A stretch of 64,000 nucleotides of DNA from Acinetobacter sp. C32I (GTDB lineage Bacteria > Pseudomonadota > Gammaproteobacteria > Pseudomonadales > Moraxellaceae), in contig NZ_CP098480.1 of assembly GCF_023702715.1 (NCBI RefSeq), forward strand, positions 558,001-622,000, written 5' to 3'. Under the pieces are notes generated by a model. It had not been told where the DNA came from and did not search any database. It saw only the letters and a list, made by a program, of their open reading frames with translations. Of this stretch, positions 1 through 9,110 are shown piece by piece (position 1 is the first letter of the stretch; the number at the start of each line of letters is the position of its first letter). Both the position numbers and the translations under genes were made by a program.

Positions 1-337
1 GTAGACTGACCTCTGCAATACGTGCGAAGAACGGAATCGCGGCGATGGTCAACGGCACAATTGCAGCCAAGACGCCGTAACTGGTGCCGACAATCCAGCG
101 GGTAAATGGAATCAAAGCCACCATTAAAATCAGGAAGGGTACAGAACGGGTAATATTAATCACCCAGCCTAATGACTGATTGATTTTTTTGGAAGGATAA
201 ATCCCAAAATCAGCAGTACTCACCAAAATTAAAGCAATTGGCAGACCAATCAAAAAGGCGAGAATCGCTGAAACACCGACCATGATTAAAGTATCGGTAG
301 TGCCTGTCAGTAATAGATCAATGAGTTGATTGTACAT
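1..337 (-). CDS. metI: MetI-type ABC transporter permease, 5' part only
   Basis: This is the N-terminal part of the inner-membrane permease of a MetNIQ-type importer; the gene runs off the left edge of the window. Translation from the ATG at 337 gives a short periplasmic start (MYNQLIDLL), then hydrophobic segments and the region around NITRSVPFLILM, which is typical of MetI permeases. The first codons overlap the end of the ATPase gene by 20 bases, as expected for translational coupling. It would form the channel fed by the substrate-binding protein and driven by the ATPase. Because it sits with sulfone/sulfonate-type oxidases, the substrate may be an organosulfur compound rather than methionine (inference). 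Confidence 0.85.
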   Translation of the reverse strand, partial: MYNQLIDLLLTGTTDTLIMVGVSAILAFLIGLPIALILVSTADFGIYPSKKINQSLGWVINITRSVPFLILMVALIPFTRWIVGTSYGVLAAIVPLTIAAIPFFARIAEVSL

Positions 338-1388
338 AACCGATCACCTCAAGTTGTGTTATAGCAGGATGTTTTTCAGATTGTGAGTGGTTGAGATCAA
401 AGTCGAGATTGCGAATCCCGATGATTAGTGAACCGATGGTACGCTGCTGAATGCTATCAATTTGACTGTAATACACCTGAACGGGGCTATTAAAGCCATC
501 CAATAGTTCATATAAATCAGGCACTGATTTCGATTCACTGACATATTTCAATTTTAAAATCTGATGCGTACTCTGAGGCAGAATGGTTTGGCTCAACTCA
601 AAGGGCAAATTCACCTGTTCAAAGTTGAGTAATTCCTGCGTGATCTGTTGTTGTGGATTGGAAAATATCGACCAGACTTGCCCGGCTTCAACAATTTCAC
701 CCTGATCAATTACGATGACTTGATCGCAAATTTCTTGGATGACCTGCATTTCATGGGTGATCAAGACAATGGTTAAACCGAGGTTTTGGTTAATCTCTTT
801 TAATAAGGACAGAATATTGGCAGTACTTTCAGGATCAAGTGCTGAGGTGGCTTCATCACAGAGCAGGATTTCAGGCTGAGAAACTAAGGCACGCGCGATC
901 CCAACACGTTGTTTCTGTCCACCAGACAGTTGAGCAGGGTAATCATGTCGCTTTGCCTCTAATCCCACCAGCGTCAGTACCTCACTGACCCGCTGTTCGA
1001 TCTCAGCCTTGTCATAACCCGCAATACGTAGCGGTAAAGCCACGTTTTCCCACACCGTTTTGGCAGACATTAAATTAAAATGCTGAAAAATCATGCCAAT
1101 TTTCTGCCGAGTTTTGATCAACTCGGCATGGCTAAATTCTGCAATATTTTGTTGATGAATCAGAATACTACCTGTATCAATCGACTCTAAGCCGTTTAAG
1201 GTACGGAGTAGGGATGATTTACCAGCGCCACTTTTTCCGATAATCCCAACAATCTGTGCTTTGGGAATATCAATATTAATGTCTTTTAGAGCATGTAAGC
1301 GTTGGCCCTGTACATCATAAAACTTATTTAAACCACGTATTTTTAGATGCGGGACTGAAAAATCGACCTGTGAACCAAAACTCACCAT
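318..1388 (-). CDS. metN: MetN-type ABC transporter ATPase with C-terminal NIL-like domain
   Basis: Cytoplasmic ATPase of the MetNIQ importer, 356 aa from the ATG at 1388, which has an AAGGAG ribosome site; a longer frame to 1421 lacks one. Walker A GKSGAGKS lies at about residues 51-58, the LSGGQ signature at 154-158 and Walker B with the DEATSALD stretch at about 174-185. About 90 residues follow the nucleotide-binding domain and resemble the NIL/ACT-like regulatory domain of MetN, which in the family binds methionine and inhibits transport. It lies 11 bases after metQ and overlaps metI, so the three are one transcription unit. MetN identity is strong; the true ligand is not shown by sequence. 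Confidence 0.92.
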   Translation of the reverse strand: MVSFGSQVDFSVPHLKIRGLNKFYDVQGQRLHALKDINIDIPKAQIVGIIGKSGAGKSSLLRTLNGLESIDTGSILIHQQNIAEFSHAELIKTRQKIGMIFQHFNLMSAKTVWENVALPLRIAGYDKAEIEQRVSEVLTLVGLEAKRHDYPAQLSGGQKQRVGIARALVSQPEILLCDEATSALDPESTANILSLLKEINQNLGLTIVLITHEMQVIQEICDQVIVIDQGEIVEAGQVWSIFSNPQQQITQELLNFEQVNLPFELSQTILPQSTHQILKLKYVSESKSVPDLYELLDGFNSPVQVYYSQIDSIQQRTIGSLIIGIRNLDFDLNHSQSEKHPAITQLEVIGYVQSTH

Positions 1389-1399
1389 GATTGTTCTCC

Positions 1400-2230
1400 T
1401 TATTTCCAACCTGGGAACCACAACGTTGGACCGAAATCGCTATCCAAGGCTGCTTTAACTTTGGGTGAGTTTTGATAAATCTCGACAAATTTCTGTAGCT
1501 TGTTGTCCTTGTCCTGATAATCATCCCGCACCACAAATAAAATCGCATAACGTTTATTGGTGTTGTCATCAAACAATAAGGCACTTTCAGGATCAGCCGT
1601 TTTGGCTAAACGTAAGTAATGGGGGTAGCCAAAAGCGAGATCAACATCATCAATCGCACGTGCAGTTTGCGGGCCTTCAACTTCAGTAAATTTCAGGTTC
1701 TTCGGATTCGCGCTAATGTCTTTCAATGCAGAAAGGTGATTGTTACTGTCTTTCAGCTCAATCAATTTGGCTTGTTGCAATAGCAATAAAGCACGCCCTT
1801 GATTGACAGGATCATTCGGAATCGCAACAGTTGCACCATTCGGAAGTTCATCAAAACTTTTATATTTTTTTGAATACAGTCCAACATGCGAAGCCGCACC
1901 CGCAGCAAATGACTTTAATTTAAAGCCAGTTTCTTTAATGGCATTATCCAAAAAAGGCTGATGCTGGAAAAAGTTTGCATCGATATCCCCATGATTCAAA
2001 GTGATGTTTGGGGTATTCCAGTCGGAAAACTCGACCAATTTGACATTCAAACCTTGCTGTTTGGCTTCATCCGCTGCAACTTGCAGTGGATGGGCAAAAG
2101 AAGGACTAATCCCAATCACCAGTTCACTGCTATGGTGCTGTCTTTGTTTATTCCAAATCAATAAAGCAATAATTGCGACAACAACGACAAGGCCAATACC
2201 CAACCATTTTTTAGAGGCTGTTTGAGCCAT
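1400..2230 (-). CDS. metQ: MetQ/NlpA-family substrate-binding protein, membrane-anchored
   Basis: Substrate-binding protein of the importer, 276 aa, NlpA family. The ATG at 2230 is chosen because GGAG lies 7 bases upstream; an upstream TTG in frame is less likely. Residues about 12-30 form a strongly hydrophobic segment (WLGIGLVVVVAIIALLIW) followed by KQRQHH. No lipobox cysteine is visible, unlike classical MetQ lipoproteins, so the protein is probably held by an uncleaved signal anchor. The mature domain opens with LVIGISPSFAHPLQVAADEA and contains the NDPVNQGRALLLLQ region typical of NlpA proteins. It is placed between the monooxygenase and the ATPase, which suggests supply of an organosulfur substrate. 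Confidence 0.88.
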   Translation of the reverse strand: MAQTASKKWLGIGLVVVVAIIALLIWNKQRQHHSSELVIGISPSFAHPLQVAADEAKQQGLNVKLVEFSDWNTPNITLNHGDIDANFFQHQPFLDNAIKETGFKLKSFAAGAASHVGLYSKKYKSFDELPNGATVAIPNDPVNQGRALLLLQQAKLIELKDSNNHLSALKDISANPKNLKFTEVEGPQTARAIDDVDLAFGYPHYLRLAKTADPESALLFDDNTNKRYAILFVVRDDYQDKDNKLQKFVEIYQNSPKVKAALDSDFGPTLWFPGWK

Positions 2231-2257
2231 ATATTTCTCCAATTCTTTTCTTAAATG

Positions 2258-3670
2258 TTAAGCGCTAATTTCTTCAATTATTTTTAGCTCATCTGCGTGG
2301 TTATGCGTTCTACATCGGAATTGATCAGCAGGATGGCTTGCGGCTAAAAGATCGCCTTGGGCAAACAGTTTGTTCCGCAGTGAACCTGTGGCATATTCAG
2401 TTTTATAACGTCCACGTTGCTGTAACTCAGGGATCACCAGTCGAATAAAATCATGGTGTGATTCAGGTGCAACCGTACGGGTCAGGTTAAAACCATCAAT
2501 GCCAGTTTGATCGAGTAGTTCAATCAGGTATTCCGCAACCTCAGTACCACTGCCGACAATCAGGGGATAACGTCCACCCAGAATATGCTGTGCTTTTAAG
2601 TCATTCTTGCTGATGCGCTGTTCTTTAAACTTTTCATTAACGGAAGCAATGCTATTGCTCTTTTGATAAGGAATCGCTTCATCATCTGCAAACTTGGCAA
2701 GATCAATTCCGACTGAACTGGCATAATGTGCTAAACCTGCTTCAGGGCTAGCATATTGACGGTATTCAGCCAGTTTTTGCTGGGCAAGTTCATGTGTTTC
2801 AGCCACAACGACGGTAATCCCAACAAAGATTTTAATCGCATCTTCATCTCGCCCTTGTTGCTGTGCTTGTAGTCGTATCTTATTGACTTGTTGACGAATC
2901 TTTTCTGGTTGATCACCACCAATAAAAATACATTCGGCATGGCGCGTAGCAAACTGTAGTCCTTTCGGTGATGCACCAGCTTGGAAGAGTGTTGGGGTAC
3001 GTTGCACCGAAGGTGCAACCTGAAACACACCTTGGCTTTGGTAATATTGCCCTTGATGATTGATTGAGTGGACCTTGTTCGGGTCAGTAAAAACGCGCTG
3101 TTGTTTATCTTTTTTTAAGGCGTCATTTTCCCAAGAACCTTCCCAATATTTATAGCAAAGCTGTAAAAACTCCTCGGCTTGATCATAGCGCGCATCATGA
3201 TCTTTTAAACCTTTTTGCCCAATTAGGCGTTCGGCACTATCCAAATAGCCAGTGACAATATTCCAGCCCAAACGACCTTGGGTTAAATGATCCAGACTGG
3301 CAAAGCGCCGTGCAAATTGATAGGGCTGCTCATAACTGAGATTAACTGTGACACCAAAGCTTAAATTTTGCGTGACCAAAGCCATCGCCGAAATTAGGGT
3401 AGAAGGATCATGACTTGGTAACTGAATCGATTCTTTCAGGGTGAGATCGATGCCATTTTGATAGACGTCATAGACACCCGTAATATCCGCGAGGAATAAA
3501 CCATCAAACAAACCTTGTTCTAAGGTCTGTGCGAGTTCTGTCCAATAGCTCAGCTCATTAAAGCGATGTGATTGATCCCGTGGATGTGTCCATAGGCCAT
3601 GATTGATATGACCGACACAGTTCATATCAAAGGCATTTAACAAGATTTTTTTAGCAGCCGTTTGACTCAT
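2258..3670 (-). CDS. FMNH2-dependent monooxygenase, NtaA/SnaA/DszA/DmoA family
   Basis: A 470-aa bacterial-luciferase-like flavin monooxygenase. Family marks include the N-terminal LNAFDMNCVGHINHGLW, the GRLGWNIVTGYLDSAERL stretch around residues 135-152 and the GASPKGLQFATRHAECIF stretch near 230-250. Relatives use reduced FMN from a partner reductase to oxidise C-S or C-N bonds (dimethyl sulfide, dibenzothiophene sulfone, nitrilotriacetate). The start codon overlaps the stop of the upstream SfnB-like gene (TAATG). With the transporter downstream and two SfnB-like genes upstream, a role in releasing sulfur from organosulfur compounds during sulfate limitation is likely. Exact substrate is unknown. 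Confidence 0.87.
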   Translation of the reverse strand: MSQTAAKKILLNAFDMNCVGHINHGLWTHPRDQSHRFNELSYWTELAQTLEQGLFDGLFLADITGVYDVYQNGIDLTLKESIQLPSHDPSTLISAMALVTQNLSFGVTVNLSYEQPYQFARRFASLDHLTQGRLGWNIVTGYLDSAERLIGQKGLKDHDARYDQAEEFLQLCYKYWEGSWENDALKKDKQQRVFTDPNKVHSINHQGQYYQSQGVFQVAPSVQRTPTLFQAGASPKGLQFATRHAECIFIGGDQPEKIRQQVNKIRLQAQQQGRDEDAIKIFVGITVVVAETHELAQQKLAEYRQYASPEAGLAHYASSVGIDLAKFADDEAIPYQKSNSIASVNEKFKEQRISKNDLKAQHILGGRYPLIVGSGTEVAEYLIELLDQTGIDGFNLTRTVAPESHHDFIRLVIPELQQRGRYKTEYATGSLRNKLFAQGDLLAASHPADQFRCRTHNHADELKIIEEISA

Positions 3671-4893
3671 TACAAAGTCCCCCGACGTGGCGGCAGAACG
3701 CCATTCAACACATAATTACCAATGAAGTAATATTTCCAGCGTGCAGCATCATGCAAGGTGTGTACACGTGCATTACGCCAATGGCGATCCAATCCATCAG
3801 CACGTTGACTGCCACGGCTACCTGCCAATTCAATCAGTTTCGATGATGCCTTTAATGCAGTTTCCGTACTATGCGCACGCACTTTGGCGACATCAATTGA
3901 GGCTTTGGCCAAGGTCTCTGCATTGAGATCCTGTTTGGCAATATCTACAGAGCGAGCTGCTTGTTTAAGTAAAAGTTCGCTGGCTTTGACATCGGTTGCC
4001 ACACGACCTAACTCAGATAGGGTTAAGGGATCTTGAGTAGCGGAATCAATATTGGCATCAATCCATGGGCGGGCGACACGCACACGCGCCAGTGTTTCTT
4101 CAAAAGCCGCACGGGCAATCCCGACTTCAATTGCGGCATGCATGATTTGGGCAAATGGACCCACCAAAGATAGCTGCTTAAAGGCAGTGTCAAAAGCAAT
4201 CACATCCTCTTTGGCCACAAAGACCTGATTAAATTTGACTGTACCGCTGCCTGTAGTCCGTTGCCCAAAGCCAGACCAGTCATCAATCAGTTCTAAACCT
4301 TGGCTGTCTCTTTGTACAAAAGCCAAAAATTCATTACCAGCTTCATCCACCACTAGGGTTGGAATACGATGTGCAAACAGGCTACCCGTGCAATAGAATT
4401 TTTCCCCTTGGATCAGATAACCATTTTCGCTTGGGATTAAGGTGCTTTGTTTATGTGCAGATGTGCGGGTTTTAAATTCCGCCAGCGCATTACCAAAACG
4501 CGCACCTTGTAACACTTCTTGATAGAGGCGTTTCTTTTGTGCTTCCGTACCAGTATTGCGTAATACTTCCAATGCATAAAAATGGTTTTGTGGAATCTGA
4601 CCGATTGAACCATCTGCACCACTAAACAGCGCAATCACTTTAGCTACGGTTAGACTGGAAACCTCTGCACCACCATGTTGTTTCGGCACGGTAATTGCCC
4701 ATAAACCTGACTGGCTATAGGCTTCGATTTCGGTAAACGGCAAGTTTCGATTGGCATCACGTTCAACCGCCGCTTGTTTAAACTGTTGACTGAGCTGGGT
4801 CGCAATGTCTAGGGCTTCGGCATCGCTTTGGATAATATGGGCTGCTTTAAAATTGGTTTTGGCAAAACCTTGTAATTCTTGATAAGAGGTCAT
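3670..4893 (-). CDS. SfnB-family acyl-CoA dehydrogenase-like flavoprotein (copy 2)
   Basis: A 407-aa protein of the acyl-CoA dehydrogenase fold, SfnB/DszC-type branch, in which flavin-dependent oxidation of sulfones or sulfonates is the known or proposed role. The ATG at 4893 (MTSYQEL) has AAGGAG upstream; the longer frame to 5028 overlaps the preceding gene and is rejected. Visible features are the LWAITVPKQHGGAEVS region near 85-100, the DDWSGFGQRTTGSGTVKF motif near 205-222 and the C-terminal HWRNARVHTLHDAARWKY. It resembles the gene directly upstream throughout, which points to tandem duplication and divergence. It is transcribed in the same operon, 13 bases after its paralogue. Confidence 0.85.
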   Translation of the reverse strand: MTSYQELQGFAKTNFKAAHIIQSDAEALDIATQLSQQFKQAAVERDANRNLPFTEIEAYSQSGLWAITVPKQHGGAEVSSLTVAKVIALFSGADGSIGQIPQNHFYALEVLRNTGTEAQKKRLYQEVLQGARFGNALAEFKTRTSAHKQSTLIPSENGYLIQGEKFYCTGSLFAHRIPTLVVDEAGNEFLAFVQRDSQGLELIDDWSGFGQRTTGSGTVKFNQVFVAKEDVIAFDTAFKQLSLVGPFAQIMHAAIEVGIARAAFEETLARVRVARPWIDANIDSATQDPLTLSELGRVATDVKASELLLKQAARSVDIAKQDLNAETLAKASIDVAKVRAHSTETALKASSKLIELAGSRGSQRADGLDRHWRNARVHTLHDAARWKYYFIGNYVLNGVLPPRRGTL

Positions 4894-4906
4894 GATGATG
4901 TGCTCC

Positions 4907-6118
4907 TTAAATCCAGGCATGGCGGGCAGGGTGCGTACCATTGAGGTAATAGTCACCGATGGCATGGAATTTCCAACGCACAGGATCGTGTAAGGTATGT
5001 ACGCGAGCATTGCGCCAATGCTGATCAAGATTATGTTGGCTCAGGCTGGCACGGCTTCCACCAAGTTCTAGTAATTTTTCGGAGATATGCAGGGCTGCAT
5101 CATTGGCATAGATCTTTGCTTCTGCCACTAAAATTGAAGCACGAGCAGCTTGCTCGGCAGAAATCTCAGCAATTTGATCAAGTTCATCTAGATATTCGGC
5201 AGCATCGTCCAGTAATAAAATGGCAGCATCGAGCAGGATATTGAGCTTGCCAACTTCTTGTAAGGTGTAATGCTCCTCACTGGCTTTTTCTACACCTGCA
5301 TCAATAATGGGGCGTGCTTTACGAATGCTGGATAAGGTGTCATCAAAAGCGGCTTCAGCAATACCAACATCAATGGCAACCTGTAAAAGTTGTGAATACG
5401 CACCGCGAACATTTGGAGTGTCGGCAATAATGCGCTCATCAAAAAATAGTGCAGGATCAACGACAACATTGCGTAGTTTTACTGTTCCACTGGCTGTAGT
5501 ACGTTGACCAAAGCCATTCCAGTCATTAATCACTTCAACACCAGCAGCATGTCGATCAACAATTGCCAATACGGTATAGCCATCTGGATGTAAGGCACGA
5601 ATCGCTAACCAATCTGCAAAGCTAGTCCCAGTCGAATAAAACTTTTCCCCATTTAAAAAGTATTGCCCATTTTCCAACCTTAACGTGGTTTGAATAGCTT
5701 TGGTGTCTTTGGAGTTTTTTTCAGGTCCACCATTGGCAATGCGTTTGCCTGCCAGAATTTCAGTGTAGATAAACTGCTTTTGTGCATCTGAACCGGTGAT
5801 ATTAATAAAATTTAAAAGGCCGAATTGGTTTTGCGGTATTTGTCCAACATTGGCATCGGCTTTACTTAAAATACGAAACACATGGGCTAAGGTCTTATTG
5901 GAGACAAAAGCACCACCATAGTGTTGCGGTACACGGATTCCACCCAGACCTTTTTGGCTAAACTGAATAATTTGTTCGGTGGGTAAAATACGATTTTGAT
6001 CACGATTATTTCGATCTTCTAATGCAAAGTCAGCAACTTGATAGGCAGCATTAATGGCCTGCTGATCATTTGAAATCAGTTGTGTTTGAACTTGAATCAC
6101 TGATTGATTACTGGACAT
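4907..6118 (-). CDS. SfnB-family acyl-CoA dehydrogenase-like flavoprotein (copy 1)
   Basis: First gene of the leftward organosulfur operon, 403 aa. It shares with its downstream paralogue the GGIRVPQHYGGAFVSN region, the NDWNGFGQRTTASGTVKL flavin-side motif and the end HWRNARVHTLHDPVRWKF. The family (SfnB, related to DszC) is linked to growth on dimethyl sulfone and alkanesulfonates as sulfur sources. The two copies may act on different substrates, or one may be a flavin-transfer partner of the NtaA-type monooxygenase (inference). The operon promoter should lie in the 6119-6475 gap. No sigma-54 regulator of the SfnR type is present in the window. Confidence 0.85.
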   Translation of the reverse strand: MSSNQSVIQVQTQLISNDQQAINAAYQVADFALEDRNNRDQNRILPTEQIIQFSQKGLGGIRVPQHYGGAFVSNKTLAHVFRILSKADANVGQIPQNQFGLLNFINITGSDAQKQFIYTEILAGKRIANGGPEKNSKDTKAIQTTLRLENGQYFLNGEKFYSTGTSFADWLAIRALHPDGYTVLAIVDRHAAGVEVINDWNGFGQRTTASGTVKLRNVVVDPALFFDERIIADTPNVRGAYSQLLQVAIDVGIAEAAFDDTLSSIRKARPIIDAGVEKASEEHYTLQEVGKLNILLDAAILLLDDAAEYLDELDQIAEISAEQAARASILVAEAKIYANDAALHISEKLLELGGSRASLSQHNLDQHWRNARVHTLHDPVRWKFHAIGDYYLNGTHPARHAWI

Positions 6119-6475
6119 GTGAGCACCTCTAATAGATAAGAGACACTTTACAAAAGTTTTACTTTTCCACTAAACCATCAGTTGTGGCTTGGATATCACA
6201 ATAATTCTTAAGCATTTTTTATGAGAAAAATAACAGAAAAACAGATATTAAATATTGATTAAAAACAGGTGTTTAGTGATGTTGTGTCTTTATTGATCAA
6301 TGCGAAAAGGCGCTTTCTATGAAATAAAGGAATAATCTCACCAAGAATATTTATAAAGCAATCACGCTGAAATTAAAAAGATAGAGCAAAAAGGACATTG
6401 TATTCATTAACTTTTACTTCTAAAGTAGGGAAAACCTTATGTTTGATCGAATAGAAAAATAAATTTGGAGAGTCT
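6119..6475. other. Divergent intergenic region between organosulfur operon and GST gene
   Basis: 357 bases of A+T-rich DNA with no plausible coding frame. It must hold the leftward promoter of the organosulfur operon and the rightward promoter of the GST-like gene. I see no clear regulator-binding palindrome that I would call. Confidence 0.5.
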
Positions 6476-7246
6476 ATGCGGGTTTTATACCAATTTCCTT
6501 TGTCTCACTATTGTGAAAAAGCTCGCTGGTTGTTAGATCATAAGGAATTGGACTATGTGGCACATAATTTGATTCCTGGTTTTCATCGTGCGTTTACTTA
6601 TCTGAAATCTGGGCAATATTTATTGCCGATGTTGAAAGATGATAAACACTGGATTGCTGATTCAACACAAATCGCTTTATATCTGGATAGTACCTATCCT
6701 GAGCATACCTTGCTCAGAAGAGATGAACAGTTACGTGAGCAAGCTTTAGAAATTGACAAGCTGACTGACGAGCTTGGTGTACATGTTCGTCGCTGGTCAT
6801 TAGCACATGCGCTTTCGGTTGGCGATCATCCACTTGAAATCATGATGGGCGAGCAAGGCTATTTGCGCCAGTTCGAGAAGATTTCTAAACCAATATTAAA
6901 AAGCCTGGTGTCGACCAATTATAAACTCAGCCCTGAAAAAGTGGCGCAGTCCAAACTACGGATGACTGAGTTGATTAGTGATCTGAATCAGCGTCTGATT
7001 GATAATCAAGGGCGTTATATGGTCGGTGATCGTCTGGGTTTGGCGGATATTGCGGTCTGTTCAATTCTTGCACCCTTATTGGTGATCAAAGGTACGCCGT
7101 GGGAACTCGAGAATGACGATATTGAACAGTTTGATGGCGAACTGAAGCAATATTATGACTATTTATCAGACCTACCGATTGGGCAATATGTACAGCGTAT
7201 TTATGCCACTGAGCGTAATGCGCGCGTTGATTGGCGTGGTTTATAA
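6476..7246 (+). CDS. Glutathione S-transferase family protein
   Basis: A 256-aa soluble protein with a thioredoxin-fold N-terminal domain (YQFPLSHYCEKARWLLD at about 5-21, QYLLPMLKDD near 47-56 holding the cis-proline, then ADSTQIALYLD) and an all-helical C-terminal domain containing GRYMVGDRLGLADIAVCSIL near 182-201. The serine in PLSHYCEK sits where many bacterial GSTs place the glutathione-activating residue. Start ATG has GGAG close upstream (ttGGAGagtctATG). It is monocistronic and ends at a strong terminator. The substrate cannot be read from sequence. Confidence 0.85.
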   Translation: MRVLYQFPLSHYCEKARWLLDHKELDYVAHNLIPGFHRAFTYLKSGQYLLPMLKDDKHWIADSTQIALYLDSTYPEHTLLRRDEQLREQALEIDKLTDELGVHVRRWSLAHALSVGDHPLEIMMGEQGYLRQFEKISKPILKSLVSTNYKLSPEKVAQSKLRMTELISDLNQRLIDNQGRYMVGDRLGLADIAVCSILAPLLVIKGTPWELENDDIEQFDGELKQYYDYLSDLPIGQYVQRIYATERNARVDWRGL

Positions 7247-7262
7247 ATCAGATTTTGAGTCG

Positions 7263-7296
7263 AAAAGCCCTGATTGATTATAATCGGGGCTTTTTT
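7263..7296 (+). terminator. Rho-independent terminator after the GST gene
   Basis: AAAAGCCC-TGATT pairs with AATC-GGGGCTTTT and is followed by a T run, 17 bases after the stop codon. Confidence 0.85.
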
Positions 7297-7704
7297 ATGG
7301 GAAAGAATAGAGAGAAATAGCCAAGAAAGTAAAAAATTATTGGGGAATAAAATTAATATTTAAAAGAAAATTCGTTTTAAGCAGAAAATATTAGAAATTA
7401 TTGCCAAATTTACTTTAAAAAAACTGAAAAGAGGGAAATAATTATAAAAAGGCTTTGTTATCTTATGTTTCAGGGTGTGATGGGGATCGAAACGAGTTGT
7501 TCAACAATTGGGAGATCAGTTGAACAGTTGCTCAAAAGGTCTTGTTTCGGCTTTGGGACAGAGATAAACCAAAAGTTTATCGGAATCATGTTTGCGTTAT
7601 CCATGCAGCATCGTCAAAAGTTAAACGAATGTTTTCCCTTGACCCTTAAAATTACTGAGTGAGCAGTTCCGATAAAAACATAAATTCAGAGAGAGAACTG
7701 TAAA
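7297..7704. other. Intergenic region upstream of Lrp-type regulator
   Basis: About 400 bases, A+T-rich. A 65-codon open frame at 7465-7662 has no ribosome site and no recognisable protein features, so I treat it as chance. The promoter of the Lrp-type gene is expected near its 3' end, where AGAGAGAACTGTAAAATG supplies the ribosome site. Confidence 0.45.
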
Positions 7705-8175
7705 ATGGAATTGGATCGTTTTGATAAACAAATTCTTGAAATTTTAACCGATGAAGATGTCAATCTGAATGAACTATCAGAACGCATCAATCTTTCGGTA
7801 AGTTCAGTACATCGTCGCATTAAAAATCTGATTGAATCCCAAGTGATGGGACAGCTTAAACGCGAAATTAATTTTAATAAACTCGGTTTTAGTTTGCATA
7901 TTCTTTTACAGGTTTCGTTGAGCAAACATGACAGTGAAACCTTTGATAAATTCCTGCAAGAAATCGAAGATATTCCAGAAGTCACCAATGCCTTTCTTGT
8001 AACGGGGCAGAGTGCTGATTTTATTTTGGAATTGGTGGCACGCAATATGGATGACTATAGTGAAATTCTATTACGCCGTATTGGTAAAATTGACAGTGTC
8101 GTTGCACTACATTCCAGCTTCGTGATTAAAGAATACAATGTCTTTAACTGCTATAAGCTTTTAAATAAGCTATAA
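7705..8175 (+). CDS. Lrp/AsnC-family transcriptional regulator
   Basis: A 156-aa regulator. Residues about 1-60 form the AsnC-type winged helix-turn-helix (LDRFDKQILEIL, then LSERINLSVSSVHRRIKNL), and residues about 70-150 the RAM ligand-binding domain, with the TGQSADFILELVARNMDDY stretch. Family members form octamers that respond to amino acids. It is monocistronic between two terminators, converging on yebC. No adjacent amino-acid gene tells its target. It differs clearly from the second Lrp-type protein in this window, the one beside putA. Confidence 0.9.
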   Translation: MELDRFDKQILEILTDEDVNLNELSERINLSVSSVHRRIKNLIESQVMGQLKREINFNKLGFSLHILLQVSLSKHDSETFDKFLQEIEDIPEVTNAFLVTGQSADFILELVARNMDDYSEILLRRIGKIDSVVALHSSFVIKEYNVFNCYKLLNKL

Positions 8176-8203
8176 AAAATGCATCTAAAAAGATGCATTT
8201 TTT
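8174..8203 (+). terminator. Terminator between lrp-like gene and yebC
   Basis: AAAAAATGCATCT / AGATGCATTTTTT with an AAAA loop. The symmetric A and T tracts let it work in both directions for the two convergent genes. Confidence 0.85.
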
Positions 8204-8218
8204 ACTGATGTGAATGAA

Positions 8219-8968
8219 TTAAGCATCAAGTTGCGTTAATACATCTTCAGAGAATTCAACGTTGGTATAAACGTTTTGGACATCATCAAGATCTTCAAGC
8301 ATATCAATCATTTTCATGATTTGTTTAGCTTGATCAATATCATTGATTTCAGCTTTAGTCGATGGACTCATCACAACTTCAGCATTGTCAGATTTTAAAC
8401 CTGCTGCTGTAAGTGCATCTTGAACATCACCAAAGCTTTCTGGGCTGGTAATAACCAAGATACTATCTTCATCGATCTCGATATCATCAGCACCTGCTTC
8501 TAAAGCAACTTCCATGACTTTGTCTTCTAAAGAAATATCTTCAAAAGAAATTTCACCGCGTTTGGTAAATAGGTAAGCCACCGAACCATTGGTACCTAAG
8601 TTGCCATTGGTTTTAGAGAAACAATGACGAACATCTGGAACAGTACGGTTTAAGTTATCGGTCATGGTTTCAACGATAACCGCAACACCACCAACGCCAT
8701 AACCTTCATAGGTCACTTCTTTTAAATCATCATTGTCTTCACCACCAGCACCACGTTGGATTGCACGGTTGATGGTGTCACGTGTCATATTCACAGACAG
8801 TGCTTTTTCAACTACAGCACGCAAACGAGGGTTACTCGCCGCATCTGGCCCGCCCAAACGTGCAGCGGTTACGATTTCACGGATGTATTTAGTAAAAACC
8901 TTACCGCGACTTGCATCTTGTTTAGCTTTACGATGCTTAATATTGGCCCATTTAGAATGACCCGCCAT
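8219..8968 (-). CDS. yebC: YebC/PmpR-family protein
   Basis: A 249-aa protein beginning [23 protein letters not shown], the nearly invariant start of the family, with [14 protein letters not shown] near 60-73 and the [14 protein letters not shown] motif near 87-100. Homologues have been described as DNA-binding regulators, and some as translation factors that help ribosomes at proline stretches. Length is normal. It has its own short upstream gap and ends at the bidirectional terminator. In many gammaproteobacteria yebC sits beside ruvC; here ruvC is 24 kb away. Confidence 0.95.
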   Translation of the reverse strand: MAGHSKWANIKHRKAKQDASRGKVFTKYIREIVTAARLGGPDAASNPRLRAVVEKALSVNMTRDTINRAIQRGAGGEDNDDLKEVTYEGYGVGGVAVIVETMTDNLNRTVPDVRHCFSKTNGNLGTNGSVAYLFTKRGEISFEDISLEDKVMEVALEAGADDIEIDEDSILVITSPESFGDVQDALTAAGLKSDNAEVVMSPSTKAEINDIDQAKQIMKMIDMLEDLDDVQNVYTNVEFSEDVLTQLDA

Positions 8969-9110
8969 GGAAGTAACTCCAAAAAATAAAACTTAAAAAA
9001 AGTGCAGGAATATTAGCATAGCGATGGTTTTGTTGAAAACTAGCATCGCTCATATTCAAACTTTAAAATCTTGATCAAGCGTTAAAGATTGATCAAATAG
9101 ATTGGATTAA

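Noticed and set aside
1389..1421. Longer N-terminus for metN
   Set aside because: The internal ATG at 1388 has a strong AAGGAG site and matches the usual family start.
4894..5028. Longer N-terminus for SfnB copy 2
   Set aside because: It would overlap the upstream gene by over 100 bases; ATG at 4893 has AAGGAG.
7465..7662. 65-codon open frame before the Lrp-type gene
   Set aside because: No ribosome site before its ATG, no coherent protein pattern, and it lies in a promoter-type region.
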